Assembly (NCBI RefSeq): GCF_001027545.1
Contig: NZ_CP009498.1
Coordinates: forward strand, 992,001-1,056,000
Origin: Endomicrobium proavitum
GTDB lineage: Bacteria > Elusimicrobiota > Endomicrobiia > Endomicrobiales > Endomicrobiaceae
Reading direction: 5' to 3'
DNA: 64,000 nt
Made by a program: the position numbers and the translations under genes. Of this stretch, positions 1 through 8,077 are shown in pieces. The notes under the pieces were generated by a model that searched no databases, was not told the origin of the DNA, and was given only the letters and a program-made list of their open reading frames with translations. The stretch's first letter is position 1. Each line of letters begins with the position of its first letter.

Positions 1-1196
1 CTATTCTTGAAGCCTCGTCGGCATACAGAAAATCCGTGGAAGCTTACAAAAAGGGAGATTTTAAAACCGCAAAAAAACAGTTTTCAAATTTCACAAACAA
101 ACTTGAGAAGGCGGAAATAAATTCCGAACTTTATTATTTTCTATTTGACGATCTTGAAAGCATTCTTACAAAACTCAACAGAATTTATTCCATAGACGAG
201 CCTTTGCCCTACAACGGAAAAGACAAACCGTCCATACCTATGGAGTGCGAAGACAACTCTCTTGTTGAAAAATACATAAACGTTTATTCCGTTACCGCAA
301 AAAAAAATATGCAAACTGCCCTTGAGCGCAGCGGCGCATACCGCGCTATGATTTTGAAAACTCTCCAAGAATTTAATTTGCCCGAAGAACTTTTATATTT
401 GCCGATAGTTGAAAGTTTATTTTACAACGGCGACGTTTCTCACGCAGGCGCAGTGGGGCTTTGGCAAATTATGCCACACAGAGGAAGAGCGCTGGGGCTG
501 CAAATAAACTATTGGATTGACGAAAGAAAAGATCCGCAAAAAGCTACAAGAGCGGCGTGTTTATATCTTAAAGAATTATACATTATGCTTAACGACTGGC
601 ATTTGGTTTTAGCCGCTTACAACAGAGGCGAATACGGGCTTATCCGCGACATGAAATTTTCTAACGCCACAAATATTACCGAGATGACCGACAGAAACGC
701 AATACCCAAAGAAACGCAAAGATACGTTCCTCAGTTTATTGCCGTTGTTACGGTTGCAAGAGATTTGAAAAAATACGGTTTTACAAATTTAAATTACGCA
801 GCGCCTGCCGCATACGACGTTTACAAAACGGATAAAGTTATAGATTTAAAAATAGCGGCGCAGTGCGCTCAAACCACAATTGAAGAAATAAAAAAGTTAA
901 ACCCCGCGCTTAACGCGTGGTGCACGCCTCAAGGATATCCGGGGTTTGAACTTAAAATTCCTTACGGTTCAAAAGAAAAGTTTTTAGAAAATATTGCAAA
1001 AACGGAAAATTTAAACCCGTCGCCGGGATTTATAAAACATAAAGTTGTTAAAGGCGAGTATCTTGAAAAAATAGCAAAACTTTACGCCACAACGCCGTCG
1101 GAAATTAAAAAAGACAACCCGCAGCTTAACAAACAAAAATATTTAAAACTAAATCAGGTTTTAATTGTGCGCCCCGGAAAGAAATACTTTAAATAA
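1..1196 (+). CDS. LysM-containing lytic transglycosylase, MltD-like (5' end outside window)
   Basis: The product is predicted to cleave the glycan strands of peptidoglycan in the periplasm. The frame is open from base 3 with no stop, so the GTG at 36 is probably internal and the gene starts before the window; about 397 residues are visible. The SLT catalytic region carries the family motif around PEELLYLPIVES (catalytic Glu), then AVGLWQIMP and the AAYNRGEYG segment. The C-terminus holds LysM-type repeats (VYKTDKVIDLKIAAQ... and HKVVKGEYLEKIAKLYATT), which bind peptidoglycan. This order, catalytic domain then LysM, is that of MltD. The exact paralogue is not certain without the N-terminus. 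A terminator at 1359-1393 follows. Confidence 0.85.
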   Translation, partial: ILEASSAYRKSVEAYKKGDFKTAKKQFSNFTNKLEKAEINSELYYFLFDDLESILTKLNRIYSIDEPLPYNGKDKPSIPMECEDNSLVEKYINVYSVTAKKNMQTALERSGAYRAMILKTLQEFNLPEELLYLPIVESLFYNGDVSHAGAVGLWQIMPHRGRALGLQINYWIDERKDPQKATRAACLYLKELYIMLNDWHLVLAAYNRGEYGLIRDMKFSNATNITEMTDRNAIPKETQRYVPQFIAVVTVARDLKKYGFTNLNYAAPAAYDVYKTDKVIDLKIAAQCAQTTIEEIKKLNPALNAWCTPQGYPGFELKIPYGSKEKFLENIAKTENLNPSPGFIKHKVVKGEYLEKIAKLYATTPSEIKKDNPQLNKQKYLKLNQVLIVRPGKKYFK

Positions 1197-1214
1197 GGCA
1201 AAGTGAAAAGTGAC

Positions 1215-1251
1215 ACGAAGTGTCATCCCGGAATGTCTTAATCCGGGATCC
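1215..1251. repeat. Dispersed palindromic repeat (REP-like)
   Basis: A short palindrome of the type TGTCATCCCGGAAT...ATCCGGGATCC sits between the transglycosylase gene and the convergent phosphoesterase gene. The arms CCCGGA and TCCGGG are visible. Elements of this appearance are scattered through intergenic DNA of many bacterial genomes. Only one copy of this exact type was noticed here, so its dispersed nature is inferred from its likeness to known elements. Confidence 0.45.
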
Positions 1252-1326
1252 ACGTTTGCTAAATATTATACGTGTTCATTATTTAACGGTAAAGTGGAAA
1301 GTGAAATTAACGGCAACGACAAAATT

Positions 1327-1353
1327 AAATATTTTTCGCTGCGTTTAGGATAA
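1327..1353. repeat. Half-copy of a possible dispersed structured repeat
   Basis: Read on the minus strand, this stretch contains TATCCTAAACGCA followed by AAAATATTTA after a small insert. The same order of words occurs on the plus strand near 54475-54495, in the inverted repeat upstream of glmS. The match is short and found by eye. Confidence 0.25.
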
Positions 1354-1358
1354 ATAAA

Positions 1359-1393
1359 AAAAAGAGCCCTGCACATTGTGCGGGGCTCTTTTT
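1359..1393. terminator. Bidirectional rho-independent terminator
   Basis: The inverted repeat AAAAAGAGCCC...GGGCTCTTTTT continues inward through five more pairs, one of them G-U, to a three-base loop. It is flanked by A and T runs, so it can terminate both the rightward transglycosylase gene and the leftward phosphoesterase gene. Bases 1197-1434 contain only this terminator, the repeats listed here, and short GTGAAAAGTG/CACTTTTCAC words. Confidence 0.85.
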
Positions 1394-1434
1394 ATTTGTT
1401 TTTGTCATTAATTCCACTTCTCACTTTCCACTTT

Positions 1435-2535
1435 TCACTTTTTCTTTTTCAAGTTAATAACTGCAATTTCGCTTGTGTTAAACAATCTCATAGGAGGCCC
1501 CCATAGGCGCGTTCCGGAGGTTATATACATTACGGAGCCGTTTTCTTTGTAGAAACCGTAATTATACTTCATGAAAAATCTTCTTATAATTTCTATCGGC
1601 GGAATTTGTCCGGCGTGGGTATGTCCGGAAAGCTGCAAAATTTTTGTTATCTTTGAGGCTTTATCAAAAGATTCCGGTCTGTGGCTTAAAAAAATTACAG
1701 GGTATCTTTTATTTACATTTTCCAAAGAGTCCGCAATAGCTTCGTCGCCGTTCCACTGCGTATCATTTATTCCCGCGATGTTAATTATATTACCCGCCAA
1801 AACGCTTTCGTTGCTTAAAACTTTTACGCCAAGCGAGGCAAACATTTGCGTAAAAGTTTTTACGCCCGTATAGTATTCATGGTTTCCGGTTACAGCATAA
1901 ACGCCGTAAGGCGCTTTGAGTTTTTCAAATCCGTATTTTATATACCTGCCGTCCGTAAATATATCCGCGTCTATTACGTCGCCGGTTATAACAATAATAT
2001 CCGGTTTTAAACTTTCAACTTTATCAAAAATTTTATTTATGGTTTTTTGTGACGTGTAATTGTTAATATGCAAATCCGAAAGCTGAACAACTTTTAAAGA
2101 TTCAACGGGAAGATTTGCAACGGCAACTTCAACTTCCGTAACATTAAGTATCATCGCAAAATTTATAAGCGCCCACACCGCGCAAACGGAACTTACAGTT
2201 ACGGCCGCAAGGGTGGAATAAAATCTAAAATTTTTTATTTTAAAAATAAGCGCCGCCAAATTTACTATATCGTTTAAAATAAAAACTGTTATAAAAATTC
2301 CAAAAACGCCCATGCACACGTATCCTGCGGGCACAATTATATTGCCCGCCGGAATGTAATGTCTTGCTCCGAAAAACGCCGCTATAGACAAAATACAGGC
2401 AAAAGCAAACGCTATATATATGTATATGGAATTAATATTAAGTCCGGAACTTATGCGTTGGGCAATATAAAAGCAGCCCGCAAAAATAATTAAGATTATT
2501 ACAATAAGAAACATAAGCATTCCCCCGTTTTTCAT
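1435..2535 (-). CDS. Membrane-anchored metallophosphoesterase (YkuE/calcineurin-like)
   Basis: The 366-residue product has about four hydrophobic N-terminal segments (residues ~5-145) and then a calcineurin-like phosphoesterase domain. The metal-binding motifs are visible: QLSDLHIN (DxH), ITGDVIDA (GDxxD), VTGNHEYY (GNHE), LSHRPESF and [10 protein letters not shown] (GHTH). This order is that of YkuE-type predicted phosphohydrolases facing the outside of the inner membrane; the substrate is unknown. The ATG overlaps the TGA of the upstream DUF4416 gene (ATGA), so the two are probably translationally coupled. A second in-frame ATG (MLMFLIVI) is also possible as start. Confidence 0.85.
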   Translation of the reverse strand: MKNGGMLMFLIVIILIIFAGCFYIAQRISSGLNINSIYIYIAFAFACILSIAAFFGARHYIPAGNIIVPAGYVCMGVFGIFITVFILNDIVNLAALIFKIKNFRFYSTLAAVTVSSVCAVWALINFAMILNVTEVEVAVANLPVESLKVVQLSDLHINNYTSQKTINKIFDKVESLKPDIIVITGDVIDADIFTDGRYIKYGFEKLKAPYGVYAVTGNHEYYTGVKTFTQMFASLGVKVLSNESVLAGNIINIAGINDTQWNGDEAIADSLENVNKRYPVIFLSHRPESFDKASKITKILQLSGHTHAGQIPPIEIIRRFFMKYNYGFYKENGSVMYITSGTRLWGPPMRLFNTSEIAVINLKKKK

Positions 2536-3065
2536 TTTATATCTTTTAATTGTTTCAAAAGTTTTGCTCTGGCCTTAAGCAAAAAATCCGCCGCGGTTTG
2601 CGACATGTAGTCTTGATAAGACCACGGAAGTTTCATAAAACCGTCTTTTTTATAAATTGTAGTAACTTCGCCGTATATTCCTTTTGACAAGTAAATTCTA
2701 TGGCTGAAGTCTTTTGTTGTGGCAAGAATTACGGTAGCAGGCGTAATGTAACCCGGGTCTATATTAATTTTTCTTTTCTCGCCGTCCGCAAAAGAATCTT
2801 CCGCCGAATTTGTCCAAATTTTTATATCTGAAATTTCGTCGGCGTAAATCAGTTTGTCAAAAGACACCCAAAAACGCCGAAGAACCGCGCCCATTTCGGG
2901 ATTGTAATAATTGCTAAACTGCGTAAAATCTATAATTTCGCTTTTAAAATCTATTTCGCCGAATTTTTCTTTAAGGCGGTTTAACGCTTTATTTGTAACG
3001 TCGTCGCCCGAAGTTATTATTCCGCAAAAAAGTTTCACGCGGTTAGCCGTTGAAATTTTGCCCAT
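2532..3065 (-). CDS. DUF4416 family protein
   Basis: This 177-residue soluble protein has the features of DUF4416: the opening [14 protein letters not shown], the central [20 protein letters not shown] and the [20 protein letters not shown] block, then [14 protein letters not shown]. The molecular function of the family is not established. I chose the ATG at 3065 because GAGGAAAG lies just upstream; the frame is open further upstream but that part is AT-rich and intergenic in character. It overlaps the phosphoesterase gene by four bases and diverges from the gene at 3143. Confidence 0.85.
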   Translation of the reverse strand: MGKISTANRVKLFCGIITSGDDVTNKALNRLKEKFGEIDFKSEIIDFTQFSNYYNPEMGAVLRRFWVSFDKLIYADEISDIKIWTNSAEDSFADGEKRKINIDPGYITPATVILATTKDFSHRIYLSKGIYGEVTTIYKKDGFMKLPWSYQDYMSQTAADFLLKARAKLLKQLKDIK

Positions 3066-3095
3066 ACTTTCCTCTTTTATTTTGCTCTTTGTTAT

Positions 3096-3119
3096 TGTAA
3101 AATATAAAAACATTTTACA
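3096..3119. promoter_or_regulatory. Palindrome in divergent promoter region, candidate operator
   Basis: TGTAAAAT and ATTTTACA form perfect 8-bp arms separated by 8 bp, in the 77-bp AT-rich gap between the divergent DUF4416 gene and the exported-protein gene. Both promoters must lie here. That a regulator binds it is inference only. Confidence 0.3.
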
Positions 3120-3142
3120 AAATAATAAAATTTGAGGAAACC

Positions 3143-3604
3143 ATGAAAAAAATTTTTATTTCGCTGTCGCTGCTTTTAATTCTTTCCTGTACGGCGTTTG
3201 CCGCCGATAAATTTACCGAAGGTTCCGACTATAGCGTAGATTTTAACGTAAACACAACAAGCAAGCCGGCTGTGCTGCATATAAATTTTACGGCGGTGGT
3301 TCCGGACAGTTCCGAAGCTGAAGACGTTTTAAAAACCCAGCTTTCCGCTTACGGCAAAAAACAAAATAAAAATATTATCGGTTCGGTTTGGTATCCGGAA
3401 AGCGACGTAAAATCAAAAGTAAAATTTAAAGAAGGCGTAAGCTCTTTAGTGTGGATTTCAAAAACAAAAAAAATAGTGCCGTTTCCGGAATATGTGGCGT
3501 TTTTAAAAAGAGAAAGAATTTCCAAAAGAGATAAATCGCTTGCAAAAATTAGAGAAGCCAGAGAAGCTGCCGAAGATACCGAGATATATCAGGAAGGAAG
3601 ATAA
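3143..3604 (+). CDS. Small exported protein of unknown function
   Basis: I do not recognise a family. The 153-residue product begins with a clear signal peptide (MKKIFISLSLLLILSCTAFA, cleavage after AFA near residue 20). The Cys lies too early relative to the AFA site for a confident lipobox. The mature part looks like a beta-rich domain (FTEGSDYSVDFNVNTTS..., LHINFTAVVP) with a charged helical C-terminus rich in Lys, Arg and Glu. GAGG lies upstream of the ATG. It precedes the M23 endopeptidase gene by 11 bp and is probably cotranscribed, which hints at a cell-wall role. Confidence 0.6.
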   Translation: MKKIFISLSLLLILSCTAFAADKFTEGSDYSVDFNVNTTSKPAVLHINFTAVVPDSSEAEDVLKTQLSAYGKKQNKNIIGSVWYPESDVKSKVKFKEGVSSLVWISKTKKIVPFPEYVAFLKRERISKRDKSLAKIREAREAAEDTEIYQEGR

Positions 3605-3615
3605 AAATAGCGGCT

Positions 3616-4584
3616 ATGGAAGAAATTAAAAAAGAAAAATTTGAACAAATAAAAAATGCCGTTTTGCGGTGGTCTGTTTTTTTTGCGGCGCTTATCGCTA
3701 TTTTTATAGTTATACAGTTGTCGGCGGCTTTCATATTTCCGAAACTTTACGGCGCGCCTAAGGTAAAGCTGCCTGTTTTTTCCGCAGAAGAAATTCTACA
3801 AGACCCGCAGGCAAGAATGATTTATCTTGCGCCGCGCGTTCGCGGAGTTCATTTTTCCGTGTATAAAATTCAGCCCAAAGATAACCTTTGGAAACTTGCC
3901 GGAAAATACGGTTATTCTGTCCACACCATCATAGGATGCAATCCCCAGCTGACAACTTATAACGTAAATACAAACCAAAAGATTTTAATTCCGTCCGCAG
4001 GCGGCTCTCTTCACCCTGTGCGCAAGGGCGACTCATGGGAAAAAATTGCGGAGAAATACGATATTGAAACCGACGTTTTAAAATTTGAAAACTACGGCGT
4101 GTCAAGTTTTACGGAGGGCGACTTTATTTTTATTCCCGGAAGAAAACCGGCGATAGATTTAATGAATGAATCAATGCAAGAAAAATATTCTTTGCGTTCG
4201 CTTTTTGTTTCCCCTTTAGGCGGAAGACTTTCAAGCGTTTTCGGAAAAAGGAAACATCCCGTAACCGGAAAAGTAAGTTTGCACGGCGGTATAGACATTG
4301 CAGTTAAATCAGGAACGTGGGTTGGCGCCGCGGCAGACGGAGTTGTTATTCTTGCAAGCTACGACGCAGGACATTACGGCACAGCGGTTTTTATAGATCA
4401 TCAAAACGGATATATTACGCATTACGGACATCTCTCGTCAATAAACGTGCGCGTAGGGCAAAGGGTTAAAGCGCACCAGCTGATAGGCAAAAGCGGCGCA
4501 ACAGGAAGAGTTACCGGCCCGCACCTTCATTTCACCGTAAAAAAAGGCAATACCTCAATAGACCCGCTGAAATTTCTTTGGTAG
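3616..4584 (+). CDS. LysM/M23 peptidoglycan endopeptidase
   Basis: The 322-residue product has one N-terminal membrane segment (residues ~17-45), two LysM modules (YKIQPKDNLWKLAGKYGYS near residue 78 and HPVRKGDSWEKIAEKYDIE near residue 132) and a C-terminal LytM/M23 domain. Zinc ligands of the family are present: HGGIDIA (HxxxD) and HLHFTV (HxH), with ITHYGHLSSI between. It should be an inner-membrane-anchored, periplasm-facing DD-endopeptidase or an amidase activator of the EnvC/NlpD type; the intact ligands favour an active enzyme. The gene is followed by the terminator at 4663-4720. Confidence 0.9.
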   Translation: MEEIKKEKFEQIKNAVLRWSVFFAALIAIFIVIQLSAAFIFPKLYGAPKVKLPVFSAEEILQDPQARMIYLAPRVRGVHFSVYKIQPKDNLWKLAGKYGYSVHTIIGCNPQLTTYNVNTNQKILIPSAGGSLHPVRKGDSWEKIAEKYDIETDVLKFENYGVSSFTEGDFIFIPGRKPAIDLMNESMQEKYSLRSLFVSPLGGRLSSVFGKRKHPVTGKVSLHGGIDIAVKSGTWVGAAADGVVILASYDAGHYGTAVFIDHQNGYITHYGHLSSINVRVGQRVKAHQLIGKSGATGRVTGPHLHFTVKKGNTSIDPLKFLW

Positions 4585-4662
4585 TTAGAACGGCAAAACT
4601 CGCCGCGCTGATGAACAAAGACGAAGTCCCGAAGACGGGTAAAAATTTAAAAACATACAATT

Positions 4663-4720
4663 TAAGTAAGGATAAAAAACCGGAAGAGTTAAAATTCTTC
4701 CGGTTTTTTATCCTTACTTA
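4663..4720. terminator. Long perfect inverted-repeat terminator at the island edge
   Basis: A 25-bp perfect stem (TAAGTAAGGATAAAAAACCGG... and its complement) closes on an 8-base loop with internal A and T runs. It can end transcription from the M23 gene on the right-going strand and from the leftward toxin array. The remainder of the gene-free stretch 4585-4775 shows nothing else recognisable. Confidence 0.85.
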
Positions 4721-4775
4721 CACTTTTATCTTTGCAGCCATAAGAAACACATCCTATACGCAGACCACACCGTAT

Positions 4776-4940
4776 TTAGACACTGCGGTGCAGGCTACTT
4801 ATGTCTGTGTTGCTTTTTTGGGAAACTATTTCATAAAAAGCTGTAAACATTGACGGGAAGTAAGAAGAATAGCCAAGCGTTGCGCTTGCTTGGCTATTTA
4901 ATATTATTATTGATAGTAGTGGTATTAGGATTTTTTTCAT
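4776..4940 (-). pseudogene. Terminal orphan-cassette leader relic (locus 1)
   Basis: This 54-codon frame encodes the whole orphan leader (MKKILIPLLSIIILNSQASA, then TLGYSSYFPS to QKSNTD). Where intact cassettes continue with SAWVTEQT it runs into unrelated sequence and a stop (ISSLHRSV). The break therefore lies exactly at the junction between leader and CdiA-derived pretoxin. The 60 bp upstream (to about 5000) match the conserved cassette head. It marks the far end of the locus 1 array. It has no obvious Shine-Dalgarno sequence. Confidence 0.8.
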
Positions 4941-5019
4941 TTTAATAGTATTCATTTCATTGTGATAAAAGTTTTACTGTTTGCTGAGGCGGTTGTTATG
5001 CCCCATTGACCCATTCAGG

Positions 5020-5502
5020 TCAGATCTTTTGTGCTTTTTTTAAATATTTTTTTAAAAAATCTACATCCGCTTTGTGTGTGGGTTGTATACCTAAATTTTT
5101 ATATTTCCAGAGCATTTGTCTTTGTACAATATTTATTCTACTCTCATCAAACTCACTATAATCAAAATAGATATTGAATTTACCTACGTTGAACAACTGC
5201 ATCGTCAAACTACTCCATACCTGTTGCTTTTGAGTTCTAAACTCCTCCCATAAAGACCTTATATATTCCATAAGATCATCATATAATGAATTGATATATT
5301 GTTTATCAATACCCGGAAAATCTTCTATATCTAAACTATATACAGGCTTGTTGTTTTCATCTGTATAATAATAAAATATAACTGTACTTCTATCCTCTTC
5401 TACCTCTGCATATAACATAACTCGCTGCCACTTTTCAGGTATCATAGCACTTACTGCACTTCCTATTTTTTGATACAACGCTTCTATTCCTTTTGTATTC
5501 AT
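5020..5502 (-). CDS. yezG: YezG/DUF600-type immunity protein
   Basis: The 160-residue product matches the YezG family (DUF600), known antitoxins of the LXG DNase YeeF. The recognisable blocks are MNTKGIEALYQKIGSAVSAM, YAEVEEDRSTVIFYYY, the SLDIEDFPGID stretch and WSSLTMQLFNVGKFNIYFDY. It is cytoplasmic, as expected for protection against a DNase. Its ATG follows the TAA of the upstream DNase frame without a gap, and GGGAG lies seven bases before the ATG. The neighbour's DNA/RNA non-specific nuclease signature independently supports the pairing. Confidence 0.85.
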   Translation of the reverse strand: MNTKGIEALYQKIGSAVSAMIPEKWQRVMLYAEVEEDRSTVIFYYYTDENNKPVYSLDIEDFPGIDKQYINSLYDDLMEYIRSLWEEFRTQKQQVWSSLTMQLFNVGKFNIYFDYSEFDESRINIVQRQMLWKYKNLGIQPTHKADVDFLKKYLKKAQKI

Positions 5503-5943
5503 TTATTTGCTCCCAGATTTATTCAATAATACATCAGAGAATTTCTCATTATCAATTGAATATTTGATATCCAATTTACTAGGACGCAAAGAAGTACCTT
5601 CATATTTAGGTTGAATATTAACAGTTACACTTTTTCCATCTTTCAACGCTTGTGCCAATATATTCTCAAGTTTTTTATATGCGCTTAAATTCAAATTTGA
5701 ATCCCCTGCAACTAAATTATCCAAATTACCAGAACCACCAAATCGTGTACCTATAAGATGTGAACCATGATCTGTTATCAGTCTATCTACCCCACCTGCT
5801 GACAGTTGAGCATTTGGATTACGAATGCCTTGTTCTAACCTCAATGTACCACCAGACTCTATTATTCTTCCAAACTTATCTGATTTGTATTGATATCCAT
5901 TAGTCTTATATGCTATTGAGCCGTCCGCCTCTTTTACTATTAC
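5503..5943 (-). pseudogene. Headless DNase toxin C-terminus (Endonuclease NS_2-like, YeeF type)
   Basis: The frame is open from 5943 (just after a TAA) without a clear start; TTG at 5844 is the only start-like codon near the domain. The product reads VKEADGSIAYKTNGYQYKS... and then the nuclease signature GGVDRLITDHGSHLIGTRF, where the His corresponds to the catalytic His of the family D-x-G-x-HLI motif. It continues NLDNLVAGDSNLNLSAYKKLE and GKSVTVNIQPKYEG. This is the typical C-terminal nuclease of LXG and CdiA toxins. It lacks leader, pretoxin and secretion signal, so it is a 5'-truncated cassette. Its partner YezG-like immunity gene is intact. Confidence 0.75.
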
Positions 5944-5983
5944 TTATTATTTTCGGATAATACTTTCTTGTTAGCAATATATA

Positions 5984-6382
5984 TTATTTGAATAATCCAG
6001 AAACCAACCATAATCCAAACTCAAATATTATATGTGCAATAAAAATCATTGTTTTAAAAAAAACATCAAAGAATCCAGATATAACACCAACAACTATTAA
6101 TGCTACGCAATTACATAGATATATTATTAGCTTTTCTTTTAGTCCTTTCTTTTCTATAACATGCAAATATTTAAATATTAAACCGACTGCCAAAATATCT
6201 AATAGAACTGACACAAAACAAATATATACTGACATATTTCTTTGAGGCATATTAAATTTTAATTGGGACAATATAGTCACGAAATCAACCTTATAAAAAA
6301 CAATAAAATATGTTATTGTCCAAAGAACAACTGCAATAATGTTTTCTTTTAATTTTTCACCAATTATAAATATATTATTCAT
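5984..6382 (-). CDS. Small polytopic membrane protein, possible immunity protein
   Basis: The 132-residue product has about four hydrophobic segments (residues ~13-33, ~50-70, ~85-105 and ~108-130) and no family I recognise. It sits downstream of the type-44-like toxin frame and of another small membrane protein, 41 bp apart, in an array where each toxin gene is followed by its immunity gene. A membrane immunity protein would suit a toxin acting in the envelope or inserting in the inner membrane, but this is inference from position. Confidence 0.5.
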   Translation of the reverse strand: MNNIFIIGEKLKENIIAVVLWTITYFIVFYKVDFVTILSQLKFNMPQRNMSVYICFVSVLLDILAVGLIFKYLHVIEKKGLKEKLIIYLCNCVALIVVGVISGFFDVFFKTMIFIAHIIFEFGLWLVSGLFK

Positions 6383-6423
6383 TATCTACTCCATATAGAG
6401 TTGAATTATTTCAATATTTTTTA

Positions 6424-6690
6424 CTATTTATGCACTACGTCAATAGAAGCAATAACAAAAACAAAAGTAATTGCTACTATCATGGAATTAACGCATAACA
6501 AGATACTCTTTGCAATTATCTTATTTTTTATTTTTATGAATATAAAATAATTAATTATGGCCATAGTAATTACAAAAATTGGATAGTAATAAAAAGCTAA
6601 AAATGAAATCAAAAATATCGCTAACATACAGATAATATTTAAAAATGTTAATATGCTTTCTACAATTTTTTTTATTGACTTTTCAGACAT
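6424..6690 (-). CDS. Small membrane protein, possible immunity protein for the type-44-like toxin
   Basis: The 88-residue product is mostly hydrophobic, with about three membrane spans (residues ~15-35, ~38-54 and ~60-84) after a short charged N-terminus. It starts 17 bp after the stop of the headless toxin gene at 6708 with GAGGGG just before the ATG, the position of an immunity gene. No family was recognised. Whether this gene, the next one, or both confer immunity cannot be told from sequence. Confidence 0.5.
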   Translation of the reverse strand: MSEKSIKKIVESILTFLNIICMLAIFLISFLAFYYYPIFVITMAIINYFIFIKIKNKIIAKSILLCVNSMIVAITFVFVIASIDVVHK

Positions 6691-6707
6691 ATAATTTACC
6701 CCTCTTA

Positions 6708-7577
6708 TTACTTTATAAACAATGGTTTGTTCATATCGTAAATCTGAAGTCGCATAGATTGCCCTTTTTCTAATATCTTTTGATTTTGAGCATTCAACTC
6801 CACTTGACGCAATATCTCTTGCTTCGCTTGTTCTTGAATTTTTCTCTGTTCCTCAACTTTATTTTTTTGTTGTTGCTCGGCAACCCCAAGCAATATATGG
6901 TTAAATGCCTCATCAGTTTCTCCAAGATTACGCAGCCCATCATTTAAAGATCTATATTCTTTTATATTGATATTAGGATAATTTGAGTATTGATGATAAA
7001 CACCAGCTCCTAATTCTAAAGATCTATTTGAAAAGTTTATATTTTCTATATGCCTTCCAAATAATATATTACCCAAGCCTCTTCCTGAAACTATTTTTCC
7101 ATTGTATAAATAGCCATTATAATCACCCAAATACTGTTTAATATCGTGTTTGCCTCCACTTCTTGATTCCCATAGTGTTATGCCTCCAAAATCCCCTTTT
7201 GCTTGTTCCACATTATCATTAATCAATGCCGTCTTATCATTGCCAAGGGAAATATTGTAGTCGCCTATCACCAAAATATTATCAAGGAAAATAGTTGCGC
7301 CTATTGCAGCTCCAAGGTCTCTGTTGGTGCTATCATGCTTTACGAACTCATCGTCAAAAGGCGTTTGCCCTATAATTTTATTATATTCATTATATACATT
7401 AACATCGCCGTCTTTTTTAGCTCCTAATACTTTATAGCGACCTATTCCTACCCATTTTACTTGTGTGCTATAGCTTTTGTCTTCAAGTTTTACTTGGTTT
7501 GCTTTTTGTGTATTTTCTTTCAGCAACGTATTATTGCTTGTGTTAGATGAATATAGACAAATCATCTTTGGCGTCAT
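6708..7577 (-). CDS. Headless orphan toxin, resembles polymorphic toxin type 44
   Basis: Residues ~10-30 (SNTSNNTLLKENTQKANQ) match the end of the pretoxin of cassette 8653-10560, but the leader and most of the pretoxin are missing. The C-terminal part has GGKHDIKQYLG, then GRGLGNILFGRHIENINF and SLELGAGVYHQY. This resembles the type 44 polymorphic toxin domain (K...GN..fG......L..AG..Q), whose activity I cannot assign. The last 60 residues are a Gln/Glu-rich helix. The ATG lies inside the preceding HEAT-like immunity gene (35-bp overlap). Without a signal peptide it is probably a silent module. Confidence 0.6.
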   Translation of the reverse strand: MTPKMICLYSSNTSNNTLLKENTQKANQVKLEDKSYSTQVKWVGIGRYKVLGAKKDGDVNVYNEYNKIIGQTPFDDEFVKHDSTNRDLGAAIGATIFLDNILVIGDYNISLGNDKTALINDNVEQAKGDFGGITLWESRSGGKHDIKQYLGDYNGYLYNGKIVSGRGLGNILFGRHIENINFSNRSLELGAGVYHQYSNYPNINIKEYRSLNDGLRNLGETDEAFNHILLGVAEQQQKNKVEEQRKIQEQAKQEILRQVELNAQNQKILEKGQSMRLQIYDMNKPLFIK

Positions 7578-7878
7578 TTAAAATTCCTATTAATTCCATA
7601 TTTTTACTTTGCTCAATACTCTCAATGTTTTTTTTAAAAATATTGACATTATCTAAACCATACACGCGAGCAATATGCCCCATGCCAATAATACCAATTT
7701 TTTTTATATCTAAATCACTATGCTCCATAGCCCAGTTAGAATATTTTATCGCCAACACCTTATCTATCTTATTTGTAAACAGTGATAATAATGCGGAAGT
7801 AATTTTATCTTTATCACCTGATTGGATATAAGATGTAATTATTTGTTTATCTAAAATGTCATAGCTTTTATATATCAT
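7543..7878 (-). CDS. HEAT-repeat-like immunity protein, orphaned
   Basis: The 111-residue product resembles short alpha-helical immunity proteins found after polymorphic toxins: tandem helices with IGIIGMGHIARVYG in the middle and the ending NDAKDDLSIFI, which looks like the usual C-terminus, so the gene seems complete. Its ATG overlaps the TGA of a toxin scar (ATGA) and GGGAG lies about ten bases upstream. The matching toxin has been lost apart from a few C-terminal codons. Retained immunity without toxin is a classic sign of selection for protection. Confidence 0.6.
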   Translation of the reverse strand: MIYKSYDILDKQIITSYIQSGDKDKITSALLSLFTNKIDKVLAIKYSNWAMEHSDLDIKKIGIIGMGHIARVYGLDNVNIFKKNIESIEQSKNMELIGILNDAKDDLSIFI

Positions 7879-8077
7879 GGAAGTATTACTCCCTTTTTTG
7901 TTGCTTTGCCGGATTTTATTAACACATTTTTCATTTCTTGGGTTTTGGTTACGTCGCGGTTTAAGCTCTGGATTGCTTCGCTTTCGCTCGCAATGACGGA
8001 GCCGCCTATTATTATTGTTCCGTTTCCTATTGTGGCTTTGGTTCCTTAGTAAATCTAAAAGAGTCGCTTGTTAAAAT
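7875..8077 (-). pseudogene. Recombination scar: toxin and pretoxin fragments
   Basis: From high to low coordinates, the stretch first encodes TSDSFRFTK in one frame, similar to HEPSDSFKITN near the end of the 8653-10560 toxin. After a frame change it encodes TKATIGNGTIIIGG and LNRDVTKTQE, matching the conserved pretoxin, and ends after KSGKATKKGVILP at a TGA. A palindromic repeat replaces the usual VEQTENDLQG between the two pretoxin pieces. It is a mosaic left by deletion of a whole cassette body. Confidence 0.7.
7968..7998. repeat. Palindromic repeat inserted in frame inside the pretoxin scar
   Basis: The minus strand reads CGTCATTGCGAGCGAAAGCG followed by AAGCAATCCAG, a well-known type of dispersed bacterial repeat usually found between genes. 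Here it lies within pretoxin-derived coding sequence and reads through as VIASESEAIQ, keeping the frame on both sides. Confidence 0.7.

Noticed and set aside
3143-3604. Lipoprotein call for the small exported protein
   Set aside because: A Cys occurs in the signal (ILSC) but AFA|AD is a better cleavage site, so a lipobox is not claimed.
4578-4853. Plus-strand 91-codon frame after the M23 gene
   Set aside because: It runs through the perfect terminator stem at 4663-4720 and then antisense to the leader relic, so it is not a gene.
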